From Thuidium tamariscinum (taxonomy: Eukaryota; Streptophyta; Bryopsida; Hypnales; Thuidiaceae), in NCBI GenBank assembly GCA_947034885.2, contig OX344752.2, forward strand, positions 30,238,386 through 30,302,385: a DNA stretch of 64,000 nt, given 5' to 3'. Below are positions 49,254-61,323 of this stretch, in pieces. Every line of letters begins with the position of its first letter. The first letter of the stretch is position 1. The notes beneath the pieces were generated by a model, which saw only the letters and a program-made list of their open reading frames with translations, had not been told where the DNA came from and searched no databases. Made by a program: the position numbers and the translations under genes.

Positions 49254-49423
49254 ATGAATAGAAAACAAGATAAAGATTTACATTCTTCACCTCAAAGACT
49301 AATGTTTCAAAAACTAAATAATAAATGTTAAATTTTTACAAAAACTTGCAATTTGTAAACTTATTATATGTATTAAAAAATTGCTTTTAGAGGGGAGACA
49401 ATTCCATGCTATATCAATAGGGG

Positions 49424-49712
49424 AGATCTTAGGGTTGTAGAAGATTGCAAGTTCCCAAAGTGCAAGAACGTAGAATGTAATGTAGAATGTAATGTAGAAT
49501 AGGAATCTAACATAGTCAAGAGAATGCCATGTCATCAATTTTTTTATTTTAATTTTGACTTTTTTTTCACATTTCAAGCTCAAAAAAATATTTATTTATA
49601 TAATTATTTATTTATGTGGTCAACAGCTAGCTTGACAATGGCTAGCACTTCAAGAACAATTTTGGGAACATGGCTAAAACAAGCTTCTTTTGCCATGAAA
49701 TCCCTTCTAATG
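49424..49712. mobile_element. Decayed copy D of the CATAAGAGG MITE
   Basis: Retains GCAAGTTCCCAAA, AATGCCATGTCATCA, AAGAACAATTTTGGGAACA and GAAATCCCTTCTAATG in the family order, with an (AGAATGTAATGT)-type 12-bp tandem inside. Terminal repeats are eroded, so this is the oldest of the four copies. Confidence 0.55.
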
Positions 49713-50327
49713 TAAGTTAGTTACAAATATGGCAAATTTCAAAATTAGATGAGGATTTAATACAAGTTGTCCAAACTACTTGAGTAGTCTAATTTAAGGG
49801 AGGTACAAAAACTTTCAAGCAAGCATCCAATCAAGTTTTTCTTTTTTCTTTCTTAATAAGGTAGTAAGTGGCGATTGATCATGCATTTTAGATGACTAAT
49901 TCGACTTATGAACATGAATTGGCTAGCAAATCAAGGCTATTTTGCCAACGACAAAATAGCTTACAATAAAGAGAAAGTGACTTTCCACAACTTTGGATCA
50001 CGAAGGCTTTTCACCTCCTCCGATTATATCAAAGAAGTTGAGAAGTTGAACCATTTCACAACCTCCAATTTTACTCTTCTTTTTTTAATTTTTAACCTTC
50101 CAATTCACTCAAATTTAGCCTCTTAAAAGGCTAAGGGTAGAAAGTGCATTTCCACCTAGCTTGCAAACTTGATGGTTTGGCATTTTGCCAACCAAATCTC
50201 CATTGTGTTTTGCTCTTAACTCCTAAGAGTTAGAGTGTCCATTACGTGCATTATAAATGTTTTGAAGAACTTTCATTAGGAGCTACAAAAAATGATTGAA
50301 GCACATTCACAAATGTTGAAAATGCAT
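49713..50327. other. AT-rich intergenic DNA
   Basis: No gene or clear repeat recognised. Confidence 0.4.
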
Positions 50328-50331
50328 TCTT

Positions 50332-51060
50332 GGGTCATTGCAAGAAAGGGCGTCCATTTCTGTAGTGTTTTGGATTTGGACGGGTTTTTTTTGGGAGTAC
50401 TATTTAATTAGAAAAACAATTTTAAAAAAATGTAAAAAATGTAAAATGCATATACCTTAAAGAAGAAGGTACCCTATGAAGGAAAAGCTTTGGAAAATTC
50501 TTTAAGTAGGAGAATTAGAAAAGTGCCAAAACTCATGAAAATGGGCATATTTAGATTTTAATTTGTAAAAAATAGGAAAAGTTATTTTTCTTAAATCTAA
50601 AAATTGGACATTTGGTTAGAATTGATGGTGATGAGATTTTACCAAAAAAATTATCTTAGTACCATCATCAATGTTCAGAAATTACATGCAATGGGAGTGC
50701 AGTTTGCAAGTATGTGGAGGACATAAAATAATATATTTTTAGATTTCCTTAGATAGGAATATGCTTTCGTACTATGCAAATGCACTATGAAAATTTCAGT
50801 TTGAGGTCATTAAATTTGGGGACTCTGAACGTAGTAAAATCCTCTAAATTTCAGTTTGTGACAATTAAGAAAAATGATTTTTAAATATAAAGTGATTTTT
50901 TTAATTTCTGAAAAATAAGGGATGTGAAAACCACTCAGGTTAGAGAGGTCCAATAATTATTTCATATTGTTAGACCTTTGGATTCAAAAGTTATAGTAGA
51001 AAAGAATGACGTCACTACAATTGTGACAAAGAATAGGACCAACGTCTTTTGCAATCACCC
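50332..51060. mobile_element. 729-bp MITE, second member of the GGGTGATTGCAA family, target TCTT
   Basis: Left end GGGTCATTGCAAGAAAGGGCG-type, right end CGTCTTTTGCAATCACCC, flanked by TCTT at 50328-50331 and 51061-51064. Length agrees with 9860-10589 to one base. The orientation of best match to that copy is inverted (GTCCTATT-TTTGTC shared next to one end). No coding capacity. Confidence 0.83.
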
Positions 51061-51278
51061 TCTTACATATTCATTAATAATAGAATGGTCACTCCTTATA
51101 TCATGATTTTTGTGTTTTGAATAATTTAATTTTAGAATGGACAAAAAAACCTTACAAAAATGAATATCTTATAACCAAATTCTTCTATAGCTACAATTCA
51201 TTTTGTCTAAAAAGTTCTAAAATCTATGTGCTCCTACCTACTAAGGATTCTTTGCAATGAAAGAGATCTTATTATATA

Positions 51279-52268
51279 CACCCTCTATCCCAAAATGATC
51301 TTTTGGTTTCCATGTATTTCATGTCCCAAAATGATCTTCATGTTGTGACATGGGACAAAGGGTCAACACAAATTGAACTCTTTGAGCTTTTCTAAGAATG
51401 GTAAGAAAAATAATGTCAAAAGTCATGCCTATAGAATATTGTTGACAAACTTGGTGGTCTTGAAAAAGAAAAAAGGGACCCTCTATTAGCCTAATTAATT
51501 GCACTTACGACTATATAGAACATACTTTTGAATTTAGGAGTAAGATACCATCCTACAAAAACAAATTTGCCCTATATAATTCTAAATTCAAGCTCCTATT
51601 GTAGTAGCTTCCTGCTAAGGTTGCCAACAAGAACTTCTTTGAAGTTCAATATGACAATTGCATTTATAGAACTTATGATGTGGGCAATTTAAAAATTCAA
51701 GAAGGACACGGCATTGCAATTAGTTGTTTTTTTCATTTCTTGTGAAGTGTCAAAGTGGTGATATTTCATTTTATTGTGGAGCTCCAAATCTCAACATTCA
51801 TCCATATATTGGATAGAAAATATCATATTAGCACAATATGTATCTATCATTCTATTTTCATCCATTGTTTGGAGATTGCATCCAATATTTTTTTTTAAAT
51901 TGAAGTTTATTGGCAATTTCATCAAAAATTTTATTGATTTTTTCCTATAGGCTTGGTACTAGGCTAAAAAATTTGGTGCAATTTTGCACCAATCACCAGA
52001 AAAAAAAACCCTAATTGCAATGTATAGAGTATGAGATCTAGGCTAGATTGGCAAAAATGAATAGCCACCATTGCTAAAGGCCATCAAATCTCACATTTCA
52101 AAGCTCTACAACTTTCATTTGAAAATATATTCACAGCTCTAATTTCAAAGACAATAGAGTAAGGTAATAATTTAGTTATACCTCAAACTTATTTTTTAAT
52201 TTTTTTAATTTTGACCTTTAATCCAAAACATTTTTTCAAACAAGAAGATCATTTTGGGACAGAAGGAG
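51279..52268. mobile_element. Stowaway/mariner-like MITE (990 bp) in a TA target
   Basis: TA then CACCCTCTATCCCAAAATGA on the left and TCATTTTGGGACAGAAGGAG then TA on the right. The CTCCnTCTGTCCCA-type end and TA duplication are typical of plant Stowaway elements (Tc1/mariner). The CCCAAAATGATCTT block occurs twice at the left (51291 and 51333). No transposase seen; longer than usual for Stowaway, so it may be an internally deleted parent or contain further insertions. Confidence 0.75.
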
Positions 52269-52269
52269 T

Positions 52270-53410
52270 ATCATTTATGTTTAAAGTAAGAAGTTTGTAA
52301 AGTGCTTGAATTCTAAAATTGCCCACATCCTCAAATGTACACTATTTGTACACGTCTCTTTTTCATTGTTTCAAAAATGTATAAATAATTTGTATTTTAG
52401 GAAGTTAATGCTTTTCATGATTACTACATTTTGACTTCTAAAATTCATAACCAATTCTACAAAGCTCCCAAAAATATAAAATGACTTAAGTTAGATGCCA
52501 ATTCCAATTGATTTTCAAAGAGAATTTATTGAAAAATCAATTTCAAGAAGTTTCACCTCCCCAAATTCTATTTGAGCTCTTACATGGATGCTTTACGAAC
52601 CTCTTACTTTACAATAGCCCTAAAAAATTATGATTTTTTCTGTCACAATCCTTGATAACCACCTATTCTTGACTAGGGACCCATTAAGATGCAGCTATTT
52701 TCAACAAAGGCTAGAATAGATTTCCAATCAAAGCTTGAAATGTATTTTTTTTCCTTTTTCAAAGTTGGGACCAATAAAATCATGATACATGTCCCAAAGT
52801 GTTATAAAATATGTGGAAAGTACTAAGTAGAAAAGTAGTCTCAGCTAGAATTGATCCAAATTAGAAGACTCTAAACATTGGCTATGGATTCAAAGCACTA
52901 TTGGGCTTCTAAAATGATAGTAATTTCAATTTTGGGAATATAATTGTGAAAAATCCACAATCCCCATTGTTCTTATCTTTCAACATCGTAAAAATTTACA
53001 TAGTCTCATACTCCTTGTGATCTGTTCCAAAATTGCTTAAGTGATGCAGTATAAAAAATAGCAACCCATTTCTGATCAACCCTTATTTCTAATCAATAGT
53101 TGTTGTTTTTTCTGTGAAGTTATGGTGTAGTTACTAAAGCAATTGTGGCACATTATGATTGGTTGCAAGGCTCTCATAAATGCAACTAGTCCTTGGTTGT
53201 TTTTGCAATTAGCCTATATCACCATTATAGGTCGCAGAGAATTTTCTTCTAAAAAATTTATAGTAATTGTAACTTGTGTAATAGAATTCTCAAAAAATAT
53301 GGCATCCTTCCAAATTCTATTTCTATAGATGAAAAAAAATTCATCCTAAAAAGCTGCACTCTACATATGTGTAATTGCTTAAGTGGTTGGAAATGGGTGA
53401 AATAGTCTAG
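52270..53410. other. AT-rich intergenic DNA upstream of the R3H gene
   Basis: No gene seen. Loosely similar blocks to 25000-25180 and 43735-43920 near 52430-52620. From about 53430 the composition becomes gene-like, marking the R3H gene leader (to 53917). Confidence 0.4.
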
Positions 53411-53917
53411 GTGGTTCTACCTTATATTTCAACCAAATGTCAAACCCCAAATAGGGCGAAAGTGCAACGTGGCAGCGCTCGAACATCCTCCATCTTTAAA
53501 GTTAACAAACTTTTTCGAAAAAGCAAAAGGCAGAGAAGTCGGCAGTCCAGCGCTGTGCAATCGCTGTGCAATCGCAAGGGAGAAGTTTTCTTCGGAGCCC
53601 TCGCCGAGATGATTCACTTGCGATTGATCTGCAGCTCACTTTCGAAATTACGGGAACTTCGTTATCACTCACAGGATTTCTCTTCCAAATATCTTGAGCT
53701 GAGGAACAGTTTCAGTGAATTTTGTGTAGACGCGAATTTTTGCTTGCGGTTTTTCTGAAACATCGAATTTCGTGTGTATTGAGTTTGCTGGAGAGTTTTC
53801 CGTCTCTGGGATCGAATTTCATCAGGAAAAACGAAATTTTGACTGCGGAAGAAGAGTTTCGGAGAGGAAATTAAGGTTTTCTGGAGAATTAGGGTTTCAT
53901 TCGTGGGACTTCCGACC

Positions 53918-56900
53918 ATGCGGGTCGCTGTGGACCAAAGTGAGGTGCGTTCATGTGTTCTTCTCTTTCCTGATCCCGCTCTTCTCATACAGCGTTGTGC
54001 TGAATATAGCAATGGCGCTGGGGGTCAATTGACAGTGCTTTTAGGTTTATTTTTTGGATTGTTTCTTTTTCGTTCCTTTGGAGTAATTGATTTCTTTTTA
54101 ATTCATACTGGAGATGGTGGTGGTCTAAAATTGCACTCCAATTTTCGTTTTGTGGTCACTCTCTGGGTTGATCGCACGATCATTAAATGACTTCGTTTTT
54201 CTCATTAATGAAAATCATCGATGGAGCAGGCGGAAAGCAGAGTATCAAATTGAATTCCGTATTGCAATACTAAGGAGAAGTAGCAACTCCAAGCTCTTTG
54301 TGTTTGTGTTTTCTTCGTCAGCATAAAACTGAGTGAAGGTGTTTTGAGCGTTGAGAATGGTTAGATTCCATCAATCGTTGTTCGTCTACATTTCGTAATG
54401 ATATTAGTTACGAGGTTAGTTAGATCAATTTTCGCGAAATCGAACTTCTTTGAAGCAAATCAGCTCGCACACGAACGTTGTAACAAGGTCCAATTCGTGT
54501 GTGATAACTAACTTTTCAGAATCGAAAAGGGGATGAATTCTCGTAGTACCAAATACGTAGATCTTTGCTTTAGCACCAATTGTACTCACAGGGCTTTGGG
54601 GTTTGTTTTGCTGAAAGGTTGAGGAGCTTGCGTGGTTGGTGAAAGATAATCTCTACAGTAAACACTTAGTCCTCTCGGCTGAAGAGCTTTTTGTGGAGTT
54701 TCTACTGCCTAACTATGGGTAAGTGTCATCCTAGTATCTGGCTGTTTGTATCTTGTGATAATCGTTTGCATCCATGTATACATTTAGACCTATTTTATGA
54801 CTTGTGGAAGTTGTCCAATTACATGTGTACACCCTGGGACATGTTTTCAGAATATATTAGAATGTGATATTAGAGAGTGTGACGATTTGTAGTCCTTGGT
54901 ATGTACTTTTTTTCTATCCTAGAATTCCTAAGGGAGTTTATGAATATGGGATGATTTGAAAAGATTAGTGAAGGTCAGAGGAATTTCCTGTTCAGGCACA
55001 ATGATTTGAGAAAAATGTACAAGTTCAGTGTTGTGGAGGATTCTAAGGCAAGCTGCTACGATGATGGTGCAGAGGAGGAACGCGGTTGGAGCTGGAGCCG
55101 ATGCTTTCTTATCAGCGCATGCTTCTACACCGGCTGGCTGATTGCTTTGGGTTCTCTTCGCTCTCTTTAACCCTGAAACGTCTCAATCCTTTTTTGAATT
55201 TTTGCACATTTTCGCTTATAGTTTTGTACAGATATATCATTTTCCAGAATTTAATGAATTTGGTCATTAAGGAAGGTTGTCTTCTCTAGATTCAATCATT
55301 CAAGTGTTACATTTGATAAATGAGAAGTTAATTGGATGAAACAGTGCCTTGAAGGCCTCTGTTCATCGCCAGAATATGGACGTCGGAGCGCTTCAGGGTT
55401 AATTGCATGTTAGTCATGGTGATTATTGCAAAATTACAGTCTTTTAGAAAATCTGAACCAACTGAATTTGCCTAAACTTCATAAACCTAACTTACTAACA
55501 TAATTCTGCTGGAAATTCTGTGTACCTTCTTTTCAAGAGCTTGGATAGAGAATATGGCTTGTTTGCATTGATGCTTGTGTGAGGCAGTTAAGAGAGTTTG
55601 ACAAGCTTCGATAAAGTTTTGTAGATATCAGGGCCTTGCGTTGTACAGTTTTTAAATGGTAGATCTTGATGGCCCTATATTTCTGAAGACTACTTTGTGT
55701 CCTCTTTTGCAGGTTCGTTCACGAATCTGTAGGTGAAGGAGACAATCGACATATTATTATTGAAAGATGCGACGAGTCAAAAACGTGTGTATCTCTTTTG
55801 TCCTCGTTCTCTCTTATCTGATCCCCTAGTTTGTGCTAATTCAATGTTTGACTAATCTTTTGCACTTTTTTAAAATTTCATTCGTCTTTTTCTTCACTCC
55901 TATGCGCGATTTTATGAGACTGCAGTCGGACATTTTGATTCTTTATTGATGTTTATATGTAGTCTAGAGTTCGTGTCATTGCATCTTCTACCTTGAGAAT
56001 TTGTTATTGAGGTCGTAGAACGTTTTATCCTAGTGGACACTTTTGTTTTTCTTACCAGTTGTCATTTATGGGGTTTCCCAGACCTTTGATGCTTGTAAGC
56101 GATGTTTTGGAGAGTTCCTATGGAGAAGCGCACCATGCACCTGCCAATCGACAACTTCTACTTCGTGCTCCAAACGAAGCAGGTTTTGATCCCTCCTATG
56201 TGGCAAGATTATTTACGTGATTTTATGAGGCTGAGTTGGCACTGATTTCGCCAGCTAAGCTCTATATGCATATGTACCTTTGTGAGAACTGGGATTTTGT
56301 TCACTATTTACTAATTTTGGAGAGTTTCGATTTGATTGATAGGTGACCAAACCAACCAGCCTTTTTTGCAATCGCCAACCGTGTCCCTGGAAGAACGAGA
56401 AGCAGCTTATCAAGCAGCTCGGGAGCGTATTTTTTCAGAAAGGGCATCACTTTCACCGACGAGTTCATCAGGGCAAAGAGAAACGCAACGAGCCAGACCA
56501 GTACCAGTAGTGGCCCGTCGAATGATAGCCCATGCTTTAGGAAAGCCTCAAGTCTTGATTGGCGATTCTCCACGAACTGAAATTGTATGAAGCTGGTTCA
56601 CCTTCCGCTTTACTTCTCTTTTTAGGTGCCGCACTGATGTCTTTGTGTTCTTCGACGCTTTTATGAAGGTTGTACGTGTTTTTGTATTTATTTTTCTGTA
56701 CCCTGTGTGCGGCTTATGGTTCAGAGTACAAGTTCGGAAGATGAACCTTCGGAGGTACCCAAGGAGGCTCCTAGACATTCCCCTGCTAAAGCAGCTAGAC
56801 GCATGCTGACACAAGCTCTAGGGTTTCCTGTGTCGAGCCCATCATCTCGGGGTCCAGATAGAAAAAACATGATCAATCAAAATTCAAATGCCAGTATCGA

Positions 56901-58043
56901 GGCAGATCTCAGGCTCTGTGATGGAGAGACACATGGAGCATCTTTAGCTACAAGTGTTCCTTCAAATGCTTTGGGCACAGAGGAAAGTTTGCATTCAAGG
57001 GATGCTGCAGTGAAGGGCGTGCATTCTACTGATTGCAGTGGAGCCAGCCAACGGTATGTTTTCTCTCCATTTTTTTCTGGCGTAGTCACTTTTCATGGAA
57101 TTTACTCTCGTTCGTGCCTGATCAATGTACTATTCTGTGTTGAATATAATTTTCTGTCATTACTAGTGTTCGGTCGCGCCTGCACCAAGCAAGTAGCACC
57201 AATTAGCTAACTGTCCAGGATGAGGATCCATTATTGCGTGTGTGCGCTTTCAATGTAACTCATTAAGAATCTGGCTTTCAAGTTACGCAACTTGTTGGTG
57301 ATAAGTGGTTTGTGGACGGATTTAGCTCTTCAATCCATTTAGTTCTCTTGTCCAGCTAACTGGTAGAATTGAATGCAAATTCATTGCAAGTTAGTTAGTG
57401 GGAGTTTACACCAATTGTTAACTGACCAAATTGGACAGTGCGGGCATTCAGTTACTGATTCGGGTACGCTAATTGGCAATTGGTTGGTGCCGGTGCGACC
57501 TTTCGTGATATATATTGTTTGTTATCGCAGTAAATGACGGCTGCATGATGGGTCTTTGTTCTGAGACAGTTTAGCTCTTTTCCTGTCAGGTCTTCCGGAG
57601 TAGCATTGACTAGGTCCCTTCGCAAGGATCGATCAGGAGCAGCAGCTGGGAGAATGTTTGCTCAAGCTCTGGGCCTTCCCCATACTTCACAGTCGGTGGC
57701 AGATAGCTCTACAGATAGCATGAAACTGGTACAAAATGAAAGTAAAGGAGGCAAGAAATCGCTTACCAATCCTAACGTTATGCACATCGCTGAAGACAGT
57801 ATTACCCTAGTGCATCAATCAATTGTGGTTGAAAGTGCTAGCAAAGCTTCAGAGAAGAGAGGACGTAGAGAGAAACATAGAAGTCTAGACCCTAGCAAAC
57901 TTGAGGTTTGTTTACAGGAAGACTTACGAAAAGGAGGTGGCAGGGGCCACCAACTTGAAAAAACCCATCTTAGGTCAAAAAAACACTTGTTTCAAGAAGA
58001 TCACGAAACAGGGGAGTTGTTTTTGACGTGCAACAAAATGTAA
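53918..58043 (+). CDS. R3H-SUZ domain RNA/ssDNA-binding protein, about 467 aa
   Basis: Exons 53918-53944, 54618-54718, 55073-55150, 55713-55784, 56082-56182, 56343-56584, 56725-57053 and 57590-58043, all GT-AG with matching phases. Start MRVAVDQSEVEEL. The R3H domain (about residues 10-93) has YQRMLLHRLADCFG with the Arg-x3-His core at 58-62, then FVHESVGEGDNRHIIIERC. A SUZ-type segment follows at about 141-158 (LEEREAAYQAARERIF). The rest is Ser-rich and low complexity, but carries three copies of a motif close to ARRMxxxALGxP at about 184-195, 230-242 and 336-347, one in each of exons 6, 7 and 8. Known: plants have short R3H proteins of this type that bind single-stranded nucleic acid. SUZ segments add RNA affinity. 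Inferred: cytoplasmic mRNA-binding role. Confidence 0.88.
55167..55402. mobile_element. TTAA-flanked element, small copy (236 bp), in intron 3 of the R3H gene
   Basis: Left TTAACCCTGAAACG and right CGCTTCAGGGTTAA, a 14-bp inverted repeat including the TTAA. Lies between exons 3 and 4. Same terminal type as 58864-59597 but without its interior. Confidence 0.75.
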
Positions 58044-58863
58044 AAAGTGACTCACTAGAGAACCGACTTCAAATATATGTGAGGCAACCCGGTAAATAGT
58101 ATTGCTTTGTTTGGGTTCGAGTCAGCTGCCAACAGTTTTTTGAGCCTTTGATTTTGGCATCCAATCATGCCTTTTTGTTGAGAACATTGTTTAATATGAC
58201 GGATTTGTTGTGTACAAATGGCATCAACCATAGAGAGGAACCTCCCACTCCGGGCCTACAATCCAGACCCGGCTAAGCAGGTTTGTGGGCGGACTGCCTT
58301 ATGCACAGGAAAAACTCAAGTTTTGGCGGCCCGTGCGTTGGATTGTGTCCTTCATCATCTTCAATTTATGCAGGACATGTCAAAGTTTGCAGTCTTCTCC
58401 TCTTGTGGGTTGCAGGCCGGGCTCCAACTCTGGGATAACATCCAGAGTGGAGATGCTTTAAGGTAAGAGGTCCAAGAGGCAACCTTTTATCCAGTGAATT
58501 GAAATTGGGATTGGTTGGTGTGGATCAATTTCCAGTGAATTTTCAGTGAAAAGGAGAATGAAATCGGCAATGAATACAAGGTGCATAATTTTTGGAATGA
58601 CACACAACACGGGTTCAAAAAGTGTCTCCCACTAGTTGAAAATGGAACGTTGAAAACAGAACATTCGTTACCGTATTTCTAATAATTGAAAACAAAACGT
58701 TTATGACTTCACGTTTGTTTATAATTTTTCTTGTGAGTGACATTGTCCTTTCTCTTTATGTCCATCTCAGGGCTGAATTTCATCTCCCTTAACTTCCCAT
58801 TTTGTCAAGACACCATGTGGAGACAAGTATTGAGCTTTTGCATATCAATTCTGCAGTTTTGCA
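58044..58863. other. 3' UTR and downstream of the R3H gene
   Basis: An 82-codon frame at 58218-58466 (MASTIERNLP...) has no recognised domain and most likely lies in the 3' UTR. Confidence 0.4.
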
Positions 58864-59597
58864 TTAACCCTGAAACGCCGGGCCTGTGACCACTGGTTTC
58901 AGGCTCCACTCTCTGTCACTCAGTTTGTTACCGTTTTGTAACCAGATGTGTATGGAAATTTTTATTTTTATTTTTCAGAGATGAAACTGCATGTCCTCTG
59001 TACTTCACAGAAATTTCAGATTTTTTTGAGGAAAATTGTATTTTCTGTATTTTTTTTAAGAGAAAATGAAGAAAAAATCATAGAAAATAGAAAAAATTCT
59101 CAAAAAATCTGAAAATTTCACCATGTGTGAAAAATACAGTGGAAATCATCATGGTGTAAACTAATTTGCCGTGTACATCTATAATTAGAATGCAGTGGAC
59201 ATTAAAAATACAGACAAAGTTCAAACTACAATAAAATATTCAGTTTTACGAATTTTTCCAAAATTTCAATTGGAGAAGAAACTAGAGTACAGGACCTCCA
59301 TTTCATTAGTTGGGCTCAAATTCAAAAAATATTGTTTTCAAGGAGAAATTTCAGATTTACTCAATTTCTCAAAATACACTAAAATGACAAATTTTGCCAT
59401 CCGTTTTTCTTAATTAATTCTCAACTACATGAAAAGAAATATCAATTACACTAAAAATTCACTTGGACACTCTTTGTAACTCAACATGAAAGATCATTGG
59501 AAAAAAAATGGATGAAAAAACTACTGTTCAGGCTTCAGATGGCATGCAGAAGTCATTCATAAGCCACAGAATGGCGCCGCCGGCGCTTAGGGGTTAA
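58864..59597. mobile_element. TTAA-flanked element, copy 8 (734 bp), best-preserved ends
   Basis: Left TTAACCCTGAAACGCCGGGC and right GCCGGCGCTTAGGGGTTAA; the terminal repeats pair over about 16 bp. Aligns end to end with 2843-3588. Slightly more GC-rich than copy 1. No transposase frame. Confidence 0.8.
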
Positions 59598-61130
59598 CCA
59601 TCCTACACCCTTCTATAGGGTTGATCTGAAGAGCCCTAGTCACTTGTAAGGACATGTTTTGGTTTGCATCTAAGGTAAAATAGCCCATTATAGACCAAAT
59701 GAGGAGTTTGCCTTCATCTCACTGTTGAAATCTTCTAATTTTTTCTTACATGTGGACAAGTGATAGAAATGATGAGAGCAGTTGAAACTATATTTTTTGG
59801 ACAAAGTGTGAATTTGTTATGAATTTTTGAAGTGTTTCACCCATCATGGTTTTTAGACTACCCCAAAACCAACTAAGATTGCATCCATAATGGTCATCTT
59901 AAGGGGTGTTCCCACTTGCTAGTAGTTGTGGATGTGGGTTTTAGTTAAAATTGCTTTATCTCAAGAACCGTTTTGTTTTTCACACCTGCGCAGGTTCGGC
60001 AAAAATTAATGAGGCTCGGGATCCTTTAATGTGTGTAAATGATGACGTCGGAAGTACTTTTCCATGATCTCTCTAACACAACGGAGAAATTCATGGGAAT
60101 GTGTTCACATGTGGTGCTCGAGCCGGATTGGTGGAGTTTAGCAACTGAGCCATGAGGGAAGTCTTCTTCACCAGTGTCTGTACAGACATAGCATGTCGTG
60201 AAAGCTGTAGAACTTGTCTTCTGGGAGACGGAAGCGAATGTTGTGGCGTTGCCACAACAACAAGAGAGTAGGTTTTCCTTGCGTCATTTTCTGTTGGCTT
60301 CTTCAAGCCAGCCCTCACTCACTAGTCCGTGAGTGCAATTGCGCCTCTCTATCTCGAAAACTGCATAATTCATTAATAGTTTCAATAGAGTTCACAATTC
60401 ACCGTCCAGATTCTCACTAAATGAAATGCAAGCACCGTATGTGTGGTAAGATGTGTCAACACATACAGTAAAACACAGTATTGAGTGGATTACCACTTAA
60501 GTGTGATTATGGTAGGAGGTTCAAAAACCGACTAGCCATTATAAAGCACTCCTACAAAGGGGTAGAAAATGGTGCATGGCATGTCTAAAATGTATCGAGT
60601 TTTGGACTGTAGGCCCAATTTGAATGAAAGTGAGTCCTTCTAGCACCTTTGTGAAGTCACTGAAATTGCAATTCAGTTTCATTTTGTGAACAAGTTATGG
60701 TGGTAATTGAAAAACATTATAAAAAATAAATTTTCGACACGTGTTTTTTGATTAGAAGTACATGTGTATCTAATGTCAGTAGTCCTTCTTTTCAGGCTAC
60801 ATACAAACTGATCCATTTTTGCTTGTGTGCCAAATTTTATGAACTCTTCTAGAAAGTTTTATTGGGAATGGTTTCATGCATTCTAGGATGTCCTTTGTTT
60901 CCTCACTGCCACTAGTGTCTTCATTATAACTTCTACCTACGAACAATAATAGGTACCTACTGTGTTCTTCCTTCAGAAATTGGTAATTAATGTTCCTTGA
61001 CTCAGAAAATTCTCATGGAGGTTGCAAATGCTGCATCACTTATTTGTCTTTGCATTTCAATTTTGAAAATATTCATCCAGTTCCTTCATTTCTTCACAAA
61101 GGTCTTCTTCTTCTTATATGGTCGCTTTTT
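59598..61130. other. Intergenic DNA, no gene seen
   Basis: Short frames only (up to 75 codons). Nothing recognised. Confidence 0.4.
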
Positions 61131-61132
61131 GG

Positions 61133-61323
61133 TGTGTGACTGAACTCAAGAAGATGAAGATGAAACCTTAAGTAAGATATATTAAATAATGATAAGTGTT
61201 CATAAGAGAGAGAGTTTATATAACTCATGAAGAGTTATGAGTAACTAGCTACTGACTAGCTATTGGTTTACTTAATAGGTGTGACGTTACATAAACTAAT
61301 GACGTAAGCTAATTACACTAACA
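61133..61323 (-). repeat. Probable LTR of the copia element
   Basis: Element-strand start TGTTAGTGTAATTAGC at 61323 directly after the purine tract. The other edge is set only by a TG...CA rule and could shift by a few bases. The partner LTR is outside the window. Confidence 0.4.

Noticed and set aside
53411-53758. 115-codon plus-strand frame upstream of the R3H start
   Set aside because: Begins in intergenic repeat-like sequence, no domain; treated as leader region of the R3H gene.
58218-58466. 82-codon frame after the R3H gene
   Set aside because: Starts 175 bp past the stop, no domain, no splice link to exon 8; most likely 3' UTR.
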